From the NCBI GenBank assembly GCA_017484135.1, contig JAFUTQ010000070.1, forward strand, positions 1 to 64,000: DNA of 64,000 nt. Reading direction: 5' to 3'. This stretch comes from Lachnospiraceae bacterium. GTDB taxonomy: Bacteria; Bacillota; Clostridia; Lachnospirales; Lachnospiraceae. The position numbers were made by a program, and so were the translations under genes. Positions within the stretch are counted from its first letter, which is position 1. Each line of letters begins with the position of its first letter. Below are positions 35,256-43,240 of this stretch, piece after piece. Below the pieces are notes generated by a model, which saw only the letters and a program-made list of their open reading frames with translations, made no database searches and was not told where the DNA came from.

Positions 35256-36809
35256 ATGAAGGTATTTATGAGAAAACTGAAGAAAATAATGAACATAGCA
35301 TTATGCACAATCATGGCATTTGTTTTGCTCTTCCCCAGCAATGTTGATGCAGCTATGGCAAAATCCGATAGCCATAATACTGACGGGGCATTCGTATCGA
35401 GTGACATAGAATCTGAAATTGTGCAGAAAGAGGTTGAGACTGATTTATATAATTCTCATTCACTGGATCAATCAGACGAGGAGTCTTTTTCTGTACAAGA
35501 AGTGATTGAGGAAGGGGAAGACGAAGAGGAAGAAGGGGAAGGAGAGAACACAGATCCCAACAATGCGTATGTTGTAGAAAATGGAGATGTAGTACAAGGC
35601 GTGTTGAGCGCTACCAGTGAAATGAGATGGTATGGATTTATAGTTGACCAGTCCAGCAAGGCAACTATTTTTCTTCAGTGCGTTGATACAGTTGATGCTG
35701 ATGTGTATTTATTTGCATTAGATCAATCAACATATCAGTTAAATCTGATCGGGGGTAGCGCAACAGCAGGAGCAGGAATAAGTGAGTTCAGCACGGAGGT
35801 TTTAGATTCCGGCATATATTATATTGCGGTTAGCTCTTATGATGGAAGTGGGCAGTTTGCTTTTGCTTTTTACCTGACTCAGGATGTGACAAATGAAGTG
35901 AATGATTCTGTAAGTAATGCCACTACCGTTAGCACAAGTACTACAGTAACGGGCGTAATAGATAGTCCGTATGATTACGATTATTATTCGTTTGAAGTAA
36001 CATCTCCAATGATAATGGAGTTTACAACAAACGTTGGTAGTTATGCATTTGATTGGATCAGTGTAGATAGCAATGCCCACGTGTATAAGATTTCAACATT
36101 GAATGAATTCTATCGGTTTGAGGCAGGGAATTATTGCTTCCGAATCTATAGCACTAATGGTAACTATAATGCAAACAGCAGTTATAGTATAACGTTAAAT
36201 AAAATAGGAAATGTATCATCTAATGCAAATGCAACATATTATATGATAAATAAAATGGCACATATTGTTTTTCAGTCAGATTCTAATGGCGGAAATATGT
36301 ATGTGAATGGTCATGCAATTAATATCAATTATAACTATTATGTTAATGCGTCAAATTCAGCTGGCACGCAGATATATGATATTTCAATGACAACACCTGC
36401 TGATTTGAAAGCCAAAATATATCAAAACCAGTTCCTTTTTGACGATGCAGATACAACAATATATTATGGTATGACAATGCCGGATGCAGTATACTATAAG
36501 AACGGAAGCAGAGGTGTGGGACCTAACAATATACATGCGTTAGAATTGTCGTTATATTCCAGTACAAACTTTTATCACATCCATTGTACATGTTCAGGAG
36601 CTTATGCATCGAATAATATGTACAAAGATGTGAATTTTGTAACTGTTTTCATAAATCCTGATACTGGTACGCTGGTTGATATTGAACATATTAATTATTT
36701 TTATGAGTATGCTTCGGGGTCAAATAGCATGACATTTACGCGGCCATATAGCACACATACTAAGTATTTATATCCTTATTATAATCAAGATGAGCCAAAA
36801 ACTTGGTAA
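35256..36809 (+). CDS. Secreted protein with PPC-like domains
   Basis: 517 residues. GAAAGGAGATC lies 12 bases upstream of ATG 35256; ATG 35268 is an alternative. The signal peptide (basic start, ALCTIMAFVLLFPSNVDA) is cleavable. A very acidic linker with an unbroken Glu/Asp run follows. Two beta-sandwich units, VVQGVLSATSEMRWYGFIVD onward and TVTGVIDSPYDYDYYSFEV onward, resemble bacterial pre-peptidase C-terminal (PPC) domains. The C-terminal 200 residues are Tyr/Asn-rich and unrecognised. No protease domain is attached. Its place after the second agrD suggests quorum-controlled secretion. Confidence 0.7.
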   Translation: MKVFMRKLKKIMNIALCTIMAFVLLFPSNVDAAMAKSDSHNTDGAFVSSDIESEIVQKEVETDLYNSHSLDQSDEESFSVQEVIEEGEDEEEEGEGENTDPNNAYVVENGDVVQGVLSATSEMRWYGFIVDQSSKATIFLQCVDTVDADVYLFALDQSTYQLNLIGGSATAGAGISEFSTEVLDSGIYYIAVSSYDGSGQFAFAFYLTQDVTNEVNDSVSNATTVSTSTTVTGVIDSPYDYDYYSFEVTSPMIMEFTTNVGSYAFDWISVDSNAHVYKISTLNEFYRFEAGNYCFRIYSTNGNYNANSSYSITLNKIGNVSSNANATYYMINKMAHIVFQSDSNGGNMYVNGHAININYNYYVNASNSAGTQIYDISMTTPADLKAKIYQNQFLFDDADTTIYYGMTMPDAVYYKNGSRGVGPNNIHALELSLYSSTNFYHIHCTCSGAYASNNMYKDVNFVTVFINPDTGTLVDIEHINYFYEYASGSNSMTFTRPYSTHTKYLYPYYNQDEPKTW

Positions 36810-36856
36810 TGTTGTGTTTGGTTAATTATATGTAGTAACTTCGATAAAAGAAAATG

Positions 36857-36909
36857 GTTTTGCCGGAACACAATGCGAGATTAGAACCGCATATGGGTTC
36901 TGGCAAAAC
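36857..36909 (+). other. Nested hairpin in the leader of the 258-residue gene
   Basis: GTTTTGCCGGAAC (36857-36869) pairs with GTTCTGGCAAAAC (36897-36909) with one G-T, and the inner ATGCG (36873-36877) pairs with CGCAT (36888-36892). There is no T tract, so it is more likely a leader structure or processing site than a terminator. It ends 36 bases before the next start. Confidence 0.45.
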
Positions 36910-36945
36910 AAACTGAAATGATGCCATAAATAGGAGGCAAGTACA

Positions 36946-37722
36946 ATGAGGATTCAAAGTAGTGATAGATATTATGAGTCAATATTTTTAAAAGAAGGGT
37001 ATAAGCAAAATGAAGAAAATATGAAAAAAAATAGTGTCATGCTACAAAATATGGACGTGGATATTAAGATTTCAGATGAAGGAAGAGATAAGTTGAATTC
37101 TGAGGCCTTAAGAAAAGAAAAAGAGTTTGTAGAAGATAAACTCTTTACAACCGATAATACCAATGAAGTTTTTTTTGAACACTATAGTAATTTGGTTAAA
37201 ATAGCAAGTGAAAAACTACAAGAAATTGCGAAGGAAAGAAAATATGATGCAGAAGATGTCATGAGAGAAACTATAGATGCATATGAAAACTATTTCCATG
37301 AGATCATGGAGCAACATAAGGATGGCAGCAGAAGTGTCACCTACGATATTGCAGGGAAAAGTGATGTTACATTGGAAGAGGACTTGCAGGGGTTAAATGA
37401 AGCGTTTGAAGAAAGAGTTGATGCTTTGGGCGTATTTATTGGGATTGAGCAGCTGAATAAAAAGTTTGCGAATCCAGACGCTGCATGGTGGTTTGAAAGA
37501 ATGGGGGTTAAATACTCAAAACAAAGGCAGGAACCTGTTGTTTATGATGAGGAACGAGAGAATGAATATTTATCGAATGCACTTGAGATTATGAAAAAAA
37601 CCCAAGAGATTTTTTTGGAAACATATAACAATTCCGGTTATAAGAAAGGAATGGCATCTCAGGCATTAATGGAAGTGATGTCGAGATATGATAATTTTCA
37701 AAATTATAGCAAAAAAGGTTAG
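36946..37722 (+). CDS. Unrecognised cytosolic protein
   Basis: 258 residues, no signal or membrane segment; AGGAGGCAAGTACA is upstream. Highly charged and alpha-helical, with MDVDIKISDEGRDKLNSEAL near residue 35-55. A segment like 'ISDEGR..L' is frequent near the N-terminus of uncharacterised Lachnospiraceae proteins, often several per genome, but I cannot name the family with certainty. The end lies five bases before a transposase-tail copy. Low GC. It may belong to a group with the proteins at 37761, 38203 and 39183. Confidence 0.7.
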   Translation: MRIQSSDRYYESIFLKEGYKQNEENMKKNSVMLQNMDVDIKISDEGRDKLNSEALRKEKEFVEDKLFTTDNTNEVFFEHYSNLVKIASEKLQEIAKERKYDAEDVMRETIDAYENYFHEIMEQHKDGSRSVTYDIAGKSDVTLEEDLQGLNEAFEERVDALGVFIGIEQLNKKFANPDAAWWFERMGVKYSKQRQEPVVYDEERENEYLSNALEIMKKTQEIFLETYNNSGYKKGMASQALMEVMSRYDNFQNYSKKG

Positions 37723-37726
37723 AGAT

Positions 37727-37772
37727 TATATCCGAAATTCATTGGCAAAAGCGGCTCTGGATGCGTAAAGCA
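37727..37772 (+). mobile_element. Copy of the transposase 3' tail
   Basis: TATATCCGAAATTCA onward matches the reverse complement of 34493-34538 at about 42 of 46 positions and encodes the same YIRNSLAKAAL(A/D)A-stop. The two tails lie inverted with their stops outward, bracketing a 3.2-kb block with the second agrD, the PPC protein and the 258-residue protein. Confidence 0.7.
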
Positions 37773-38069
37773 AATAAAGCATTTAAGAATCAGAGCGAGA
37801 AATTCGAGGAACGTAATAAGAATAACAAGAAGGCTATCGAGATTCTCTCTGCCCATGCTGAAAAAGTCTCGAAGCTTTCTTCCGGCAGAGCTTCTATTGA
37901 AAAGGATGCGCAGAAAGAACTTGAGCGGGCGAAAAAGGAAGTTGCACCAGAGAATATCAGTGAGAGGCTGATAAAAGCCTCTGAGACATTTATGAAGCAG
38001 TACAGTTTGAAAGGCAGAGATGTTGGGATTAGTAGTATATTACAGGGAATCAGTGTGTTTTCTATGTGA
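37761..38069 (+). pseudogene. Truncated coiled-coil protein
   Basis: 102 residues starting with an ATG that lies inside the transposase tail and has no ribosome-binding site. The protein is Lys/Glu-rich and helical (KFEERNKNNKKAIEILSAHAEKVSKL) and ends LKGRDVGISSILQGISVFSM. I read it as the 3' part of a gene cut by the insertion event. Alternatively, translation may continue from upstream reading. The family is unknown. Confidence 0.5.
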
Positions 38070-38152
38070 TGATCGATGCACAAGGGAGGGGATTCGTATA
38101 TAGTGTCCAATAAATATGGGCAGATAAGCTATATTATCTAAACTGCTATGAG

Positions 38153-38185
38153 ATGCTTCGCAGGCGGTTATCGCATGCGGAGCAT
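38153..38185 (+). other. Hairpin in the leader of the 321-residue gene
   Basis: ATGCTTCGCA (38153-38162) pairs with TGCGGAGCAT (38176-38185) with one T-G wobble; an AAAGGAG ribosome-binding site follows within 10 bases. It may mask or stabilise the leader. Confidence 0.4.
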
Positions 38186-38202
38186 TAAGAAAGGAGAAAT
38201 GA

Positions 38203-39168
38203 ATGGAAATTTCAAATAATCAATCATGGTATATAAATCCGAATAATCGGACAGTAACATCGAATATTAAAAATACAGCGGTCAAAGATTGGAAAACTGT
38301 CAAGGAAACAATGTTTGACGAAATGGAACCTGTTGAAGATCTGATAGCGACTATAAAAATTCCTTTAAACTTAGCGGAGAGCACAAGTGTTAACAAGGTG
38401 GCTAACTCCGTCAACCTGGCAATCGGTGCGAAAATTCGTATTAATGATGGATATGTACTGACGGTAAAAACGCATGGAGTAGAATTATCTCATACAGAAG
38501 ACTATAATCCATATGATCAGAAAGCGTATTTAAAAGCAGAACAAATGTCTGGTTCACTGGCTTCCCTGCTTAGAAATGCAGGAGGGACAAGGACGAGACT
38601 CTACCATACCGAAGAGGCTGGTCAGGGGGTTATGCAGGGTATAACCAATGTATTAAGCTATTTGGGAATAGATACCGGCAAAGATTTTTATGTGAATGGT
38701 ATGAAATATTCCACAAACAGTAAGGGCTATTTTGAATCCGAAGCAACTACGGAAGCGCAGGCAGCCTATGAACGACAACAGGCAGCTAACAGGACATATG
38801 AATTTGCGGATGAAAAAACCAGAAAGCAGATTGCATATATGAGTGATTACTACCTATCCACGACGCCGGAAGATGTGAAAGACGCATGGCAGGCTACACT
38901 GGAGGAGACAGGAATTAACCCGTTCCCTAATGGGTATGCAAGCACATTGGCACAACTGTCAGTTGAGCAGGACTTCCAAACAGGGGGGAACAATAATATT
39001 TTTGGAGATACATTGGAAAGCAGTATAGCCGCAGTTGAGAGTATCCTTGAAAGAATTGATAATCCTCTGGAAGCAATGAAAGAGAGTGATTATGCAAACT
39101 TGGAAAATGAAAAGGAGTTTTACTCGGCATTATTAGAAAATTTGCAAAAATACAACTCGGATTCATAG
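38203..39168 (+). CDS. Unrecognised protein, possibly a surface- or flagella-related family
   Basis: 321 residues, no signal peptide or membrane helix. AAGGAG lies nine bases upstream. The N-terminal 110 residues look beta-rich (NQSWYINPNNRTVTSNI, KIRINDGYVLTVKTHGVEL); the middle has KDFYVNGMKYSTNSKGYFES and a helical Ala/Gln-rich region; the C-terminus is helical. I do not recognise it. It lies 15 bases before the next gene, which appears cotranscribed. Confidence 0.75.
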   Translation: MEISNNQSWYINPNNRTVTSNIKNTAVKDWKTVKETMFDEMEPVEDLIATIKIPLNLAESTSVNKVANSVNLAIGAKIRINDGYVLTVKTHGVELSHTEDYNPYDQKAYLKAEQMSGSLASLLRNAGGTRTRLYHTEEAGQGVMQGITNVLSYLGIDTGKDFYVNGMKYSTNSKGYFESEATTEAQAAYERQQAANRTYEFADEKTRKQIAYMSDYYLSTTPEDVKDAWQATLEETGINPFPNGYASTLAQLSVEQDFQTGGNNNIFGDTLESSIAAVESILERIDNPLEAMKESDYANLENEKEFYSALLENLQKYNSDS

Positions 39169-39182
39169 TATGAAGGAGTTGG

Positions 39183-39626
39183 ATGATTCGGATAGTAGAT
39201 ATTTTGGAACAGCAAAAGGCGAATCTCAAAAATATGAAAACGAACTCGCTGGAGGATATTTCAAAAAAACTGGAGCTTCTGCATGGATATGAGGATCAGA
39301 TCGCAGCGGTAAAAGAAAGCTATAACAATTCACAGATGCTTCATTCGCTGGACGAGGCGATAGAACGGGGAGAGAAAATTGCAGAGGAAGCGAAGAAGTC
39401 TGCGCCGAAGACACCGGAGGAGCGCCGGAAGGAAATGGTCGAGGAGGCAACCGGCGTAGAGCAGAGCCAGGGTATGCTGTCCGAAATGCTGGATGAACTT
39501 TCGGAGATTACAGAAGACATATCCGAAACGCCGGAAGAAAATCTTGAGGAGACATTGGAGGAGACGGAAGAAGAATTATCCGTCGAAATGCCTGACAAAT
39601 ATCAGCGGATTGATCTTCGCATATAG
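39183..39626 (+). CDS. Acidic helical protein
   Basis: 147 residues; GAAGGAG is five bases upstream. Almost entirely charged helix: Lys/Glu-rich first half (ILEQQKANLKNMKTNSLEDI) and a Glu-rich second half (ETPEENLEETLEETEEELS). No known domain. The pairing with the 321-residue protein resembles a protein and its small chaperone or partner, but that is a guess from size and spacing. Confidence 0.7.
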   Translation: MIRIVDILEQQKANLKNMKTNSLEDISKKLELLHGYEDQIAAVKESYNNSQMLHSLDEAIERGEKIAEEAKKSAPKTPEERRKEMVEEATGVEQSQGMLSEMLDELSEITEDISETPEENLEETLEETEEELSVEMPDKYQRIDLRI

Positions 39627-39711
39627 CAAAGAAAAAAGAAGGCAAAAAACTGAATAAAGTAAAAAAAACTGTCAACACTATTGGTAAATATAATCAATGG
39701 ATGGTGATAGT

Positions 39712-40467
39712 ATGAAAAAATCATTAGCGATATCCTGCGCAGTTATGCTGGCTGCAGCAGCAACAATGACCGCAATCTATGTAAAAGAAACCAATGACAA
39801 ACAGCAGCAGAAGGAATTGCAGCTTGCACAGGCAGACACGGAAAAGCAGGAGCTTAGCATACAGCAGAGCGCTGAGGCGGATGTGGATGAAGAAGTGGCA
39901 GCTGCGGACAGTGTGGTAAAACCGGAAACAACACCGGAAACAACCTGGGAGCAGGAGAACGCAGAGGAGGAGTCGGCCGAAAAGGCAGACGAGGAGCAGC
40001 CGGAGGAAACAGTGGAGACAGCAGCAGAGGCCGGAGGAAATATTGTGCTGCATTTTGGAGACGGCTCAACGATTAACTGGCCGTTGCAGGGAACGGTGCT
40101 CATGAACTACAGTATGGATCAGACCGTTTATTTTCAAACGCTGGATCAGTATAAATATAATCCGGCCGTTCTGATCGGCTGTGATGTCAATTCCCGGGTA
40201 AACAGTGCGGCAGATGGTGTGGTTACCGATATTTCCACCAATGAGGTGACGGGCTTGACCGTAACGATGGATATCGGCGACGGCTACAACCTGATCTACG
40301 GACAGCTCAAGCAGATCCCCTACGAGGTGGGAACCATGGTCACACAGGGAAGTCTGGTAGGCTTTGTGGCGGAACCTACGAAGTATTATTCGGAGGAAGG
40401 CTGCAACCTGTATTTTGCAATGGAAAAAGACGGTGTTCCGATAGATCCGGCATCGTACTTTGAATAA
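39712..40467 (+). CDS. Degenerate LytM (M23-like) protein, SpoIIQ-like
   Basis: 251 residues from ATG 39712 (GGTGAT upstream). An N-terminal membrane helix, then a long Glu/Gln/Thr-rich linker (about 30-105), then a C-terminal LytM fold: DVNSRVNSAADGVVTDI, GYNLIYGQL, VTQGSLVGFVAEPT and NLYFAMEKDGVPIDPASYF. In active M23 enzymes the HxxxD and HxH zinc ligands occur; here they read IGCDV and LYFAM, so the histidines are absent. It is therefore probably a binding protein, like SpoIIQ in some species. A terminator follows. Confidence 0.82.
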   Translation: MKKSLAISCAVMLAAAATMTAIYVKETNDKQQQKELQLAQADTEKQELSIQQSAEADVDEEVAAADSVVKPETTPETTWEQENAEEESAEKADEEQPEETVETAAEAGGNIVLHFGDGSTINWPLQGTVLMNYSMDQTVYFQTLDQYKYNPAVLIGCDVNSRVNSAADGVVTDISTNEVTGLTVTMDIGDGYNLIYGQLKQIPYEVGTMVTQGSLVGFVAEPTKYYSEEGCNLYFAMEKDGVPIDPASYFE

Positions 40468-40473
40468 AGATAA

Positions 40474-40493
40474 CATGATTTGAGTGTCAAAAG
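40474..40493. repeat. Left-arm fragment of the dispersed repeat
   Basis: CATGATTTGAGTGTCAAAAG matches the 5' outer arm of the element at 15864 and the short form at 13375. The rest of the element is missing; a different terminator hairpin follows directly. Confidence 0.45.
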
Positions 40494-40498
40494 TACAA

Positions 40499-40538
40499 TA
40501 AAAAAGGTACGCAGGATTCGTCCGGCGTACCTTTTTTT
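40499..40538. terminator. Bidirectional terminator between convergent genes
   Basis: AAAAAAGGTACGC pairs with GCGTACCTTTTTT around a GGA-TTCG-TCC tip, with T7 on the plus strand and T-rich sequence on the minus strand. It serves the LytM gene on the plus strand and the DUF4190-like gene on the minus strand. Confidence 0.85.
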
Positions 40539-40547
40539 ATTGTTTCA

Positions 40548-40793
40548 CTAAAATCCTAATTGTCCTGTGGCTCCCATATATGCGCCAACAGCAGCGTTGA
40601 TAATAACCAGCACTAATCCAATGCTGGACATAATAACACCCGCAATAGCCATTCCGCGTGCCACATTTTGTTTTAACGCCAATACCCCCATCACAAGTCC
40701 TACGATTGAAATGGGCAATCCGAATAACGGAATCAACCAGAATACCAAGCTTAATATTCCGAGTACCAATGATGCAACCGATTTCCCTTTCAT
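40548..40793 (-). CDS. DUF4190-like small membrane protein
   Basis: 81 residues from ATG 40793 (GGGAGG seven bases upstream on the minus strand). Two membrane hairpin segments with many Gly (KSVASLVLGILSLVFWLIPLFGLPISIVGLVMGVLAL and AIAGVIMSSIGLVLVIINAAVGAYMG) match the DUF4190 pattern. Function unknown; common as single genes in Firmicutes. Confidence 0.8.
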   Translation of the reverse strand: MKGKSVASLVLGILSLVFWLIPLFGLPISIVGLVMGVLALKQNVARGMAIAGVIMSSIGLVLVIINAAVGAYMGATGQLGF

Positions 40794-41137
40794 TGTTTGA
40801 ACCTCCCTATTTAAAATTGAAATTACGTTTTTATTATACTTTATAATCACATTGTTGTCAAAAATGACATCCTGAACGAACCAATCTTGTTTGCCGGAGC
40901 GATCTATGCTATAATATGACCATTCGTGGCAGTCCAGACAGACTCCAAAGAGGAAACATTTTGCACGGCGGTGCATATGATAAAGAGTCGGCAGCCACAA
41001 TTCGCAACTGATAATCAGAGAAAGAAATCAAGATACATGACCAGAGCTATTCATTTTGTCTGGGAAAGGTACTTTTGTCGGTTGCTTCAGGATAGATGAC
41101 TGGGGGTTCCCCCGGTCTACATAGTAGAGGGTATATC

Positions 41138-41470
41138 ATGCAGGAGCAGCAGATCTATACATATATGGTGCGGTGCAGAGACGGCAGCCTGTACACCGGA
41201 TGGACAAACTGTATCGAAAAAAGAATACAGCAGCATAATGCCGGAATGGGAGCAAAGTATACCCGTGCTCGCAGACCGGTGGAACTGGTTTATTTAGAAA
41301 AAGCCGAAACAAAGCAGGAGGCGATGAGCAGGGAATATCATTATAAGAGATTATCCCGCGAGGAGAAGGAGCAGCTGCTTTTATCGAAAAGCAATTGTCT
41401 GACGACCGGAGGAATGAAAAGTAACTCAGAATGCAGGAAAGAGGAAATTTATGGAAACAATCAGATTTGA
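41138..41470 (+). CDS. GIY-YIG nuclease family protein (UPF0213-like)
   Basis: 110 residues from ATG 41138 (AGAGGG upstream). The domain reads YTYMVRCRDGSLYTGWT, the YxV...LYTG form of GIY-YIG, with the catalytic Arg in EKRIQQHNAGMGAKYTRARRPVELVY and Glu in SREYHYKRLSREEKEQL. Stand-alone members of this group are of unclear cellular role. Its stop overlaps the DEAD-box helicase start by 20 bases. Confidence 0.88.
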   Translation: MQEQQIYTYMVRCRDGSLYTGWTNCIEKRIQQHNAGMGAKYTRARRPVELVYLEKAETKQEAMSREYHYKRLSREEKEQLLLSKSNCLTTGGMKSNSECRKEEIYGNNQI

Positions 41471-43043
41471 TGAGCTGGATATCAAACCACAGATCATGCG
41501 TGGCATACGGGATATGGGTTTTGAGGAAACGACGCCGATACAAAGCCAGGCGATTCCGATGGTACTGTCCGGCGTGGATGTGATCGGACAGGCGCAGACA
41601 GGTACCGGGAAAACCGCGGCATTTGGTATCCCTGTCTTACAAAAGGTAGATCCGTCCTCGCGAAAGACGCAGACATTGATTTTATCGCCGACCAGAGAGC
41701 TTGCCATACAGGTGGCGGATGAAATACGCAAGCTTGCAAAATATATGCATGGGGTCAAGGTGCTCCCGGTGTATGGTGGGCAGGATATTTCCAGGCAAAT
41801 CAAGGCGTTAAAGGGCGGTGTTCAGATCATCATCGGGACGCCCGGACGACTGATGGATCATCTCCGGAGAAGAACGATTCGCACGGATATGGTCAACACC
41901 ATTGTGCTGGATGAGGCGGACGAGATGCTGAACATGGGATTCCGGGAGGATATCGAGGACATTCTGGACTATCTTCCGCAGGAACACCAGACGGTTCTGT
42001 TTTCCGCCACGATGCCGAAACCGATTTTAGATATTACGAAAAAATATCAGCAGAATGCGGTAACTATAAAGGTGGTAAAAAAAGAACTGACGGTGGCAAA
42101 TATCGATCAGTATTACTACGATGTGAAGCGGAAAGATAAGGTAGAGGTTTTGTCCCGCTTGCTGGATTATTATAATCCGAAATTGTCGCTGGTATTTTGC
42201 AACACGAAGCGGATGGTGGACGAACTGACGGATGAGCTGGTGGGCAGAGGCTACAGCGCCGAGGCTTTGCATGGGGATTTGAAACAGGTACAGCGTGACC
42301 GGGTCATGAATCATTTCCGACAGGGAAAAACCGATATTCTGGTGGCAACGGATGTGGCTGCCAGAGGAATAGATGTAGATGATGTAGAGGCGGTGTTTAA
42401 CTATGATCTGCCTCAGGATGATGAATATTATGTACATCGTATCGGGAGAACCGGGCGCGCCGGCAGAACCGGAAAGGCATTTTCCTTTGTGAAGGGAAAG
42501 GAGGTATACAAATTAAAAGATATTCAGCGCTACTGTAAGACGCGGATTCTGGCAAGGCCCATTCCGTCCGGCGATGATGTGGCGCAGGTCAAGGCGGAAA
42601 AGATCATGGAGCAGCTTGGTCGTATTATCGACCGGGAAAATCTGGATTCCATGATTGAACTGATCGAACAGCAGATCAATGCCTCGGACTATACCGCGAT
42701 GGATTTTGCGGCGGCCTTTCTGTTAAGGGAGATGGGGCTTGACGAAGGCCCGGAGGACGGGCAGACGTTTTCTTTTGATTTCGGGGATACCGGAGCAGAG
42801 GAGGGAATGGTACGGCTGTTTATCAATATCGGGAAAAAACAGAATGTAAAGCCGGGGGATATTTTAGGTGCGATTGCCGGGGAGTCCGGCATGCCGGGCA
42901 ATCTGGTGGGAGCCATTGACATGTTTGACAAATACACCTTTGTGGAGGTGCCCAGAGAATATGGACTTGAAGTGCTGCATGCGATGAAGCATGCCAAAAT
43001 CAAGGGCAGGGAAGTCAGCGTGGAACCGGCGAATCAAAAATAG
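41451..43043 (+). CDS. DEAD-box RNA helicase with DbpA-type RNA-binding domain
   Basis: 530 residues. Motif order is complete: AQTGTGKT (I), SPTRELA (Ia), GTPGRLMDHL (Ib), LDEADEMLNMGF (II), FSATMP (III), then NTKRMVDEL, VATDVAARGIDV and RIGRTGRAGRTG (VI). A C-terminal domain from about residue 445 (RLFINIGKKQNVKPGDILGAIAGESGMPG) is the DbpA/CsdA RRM that binds structured RNA. It acts in ribosome assembly or cold adaptation. Followed by the second multi-hairpin repeat. Confidence 0.93.
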   Translation: METIRFDELDIKPQIMRGIRDMGFEETTPIQSQAIPMVLSGVDVIGQAQTGTGKTAAFGIPVLQKVDPSSRKTQTLILSPTRELAIQVADEIRKLAKYMHGVKVLPVYGGQDISRQIKALKGGVQIIIGTPGRLMDHLRRRTIRTDMVNTIVLDEADEMLNMGFREDIEDILDYLPQEHQTVLFSATMPKPILDITKKYQQNAVTIKVVKKELTVANIDQYYYDVKRKDKVEVLSRLLDYYNPKLSLVFCNTKRMVDELTDELVGRGYSAEALHGDLKQVQRDRVMNHFRQGKTDILVATDVAARGIDVDDVEAVFNYDLPQDDEYYVHRIGRTGRAGRTGKAFSFVKGKEVYKLKDIQRYCKTRILARPIPSGDDVAQVKAEKIMEQLGRIIDRENLDSMIELIEQQINASDYTAMDFAAAFLLREMGLDEGPEDGQTFSFDFGDTGAEEGMVRLFINIGKKQNVKPGDILGAIAGESGMPGNLVGAIDMFDKYTFVEVPREYGLEVLHAMKHAKIKGREVSVEPANQK

Positions 43044-43051
43044 GAAACAAG

Positions 43052-43198
43052 CGATTTGAGGGTCAGAAGGTTCACATCGTGAAACGATGTGAACCCTTTG
43101 CAGGGGGAATCGCTTTGGAAAGCGAGCTTTCCAAAACGATTCCCCCTGCAAAGAGTCAATGCCGGTTACACCGGCATGACCTTCTGCCCCTTAAATCA
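43052..43198. repeat. Multi-hairpin dispersed repeat, copy 2
   Basis: 147 bp beginning nine bases after the helicase stop. Outer arms (43052-43071 and 43179-43198) pair. The first stem, GGTTCACATCGT-GAA-ACGATGTGAACC (43069-43095), is identical to copy 1. The second (CTTTGCAGGGGGAATCG with CGATTCCCCCTGCAAAG) and third (ATGCCGGT-TAC-ACCGGCAT) differ from copy 1 by changes on both sides that keep pairing. The start of the next gene lies 42 bp downstream. This copy may terminate the helicase transcript. Confidence 0.75.
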
Positions 43199-43240
43199 CG
43201 TTCATAATTATAAAACAAATACCCAAGGGAGGAAATGACT

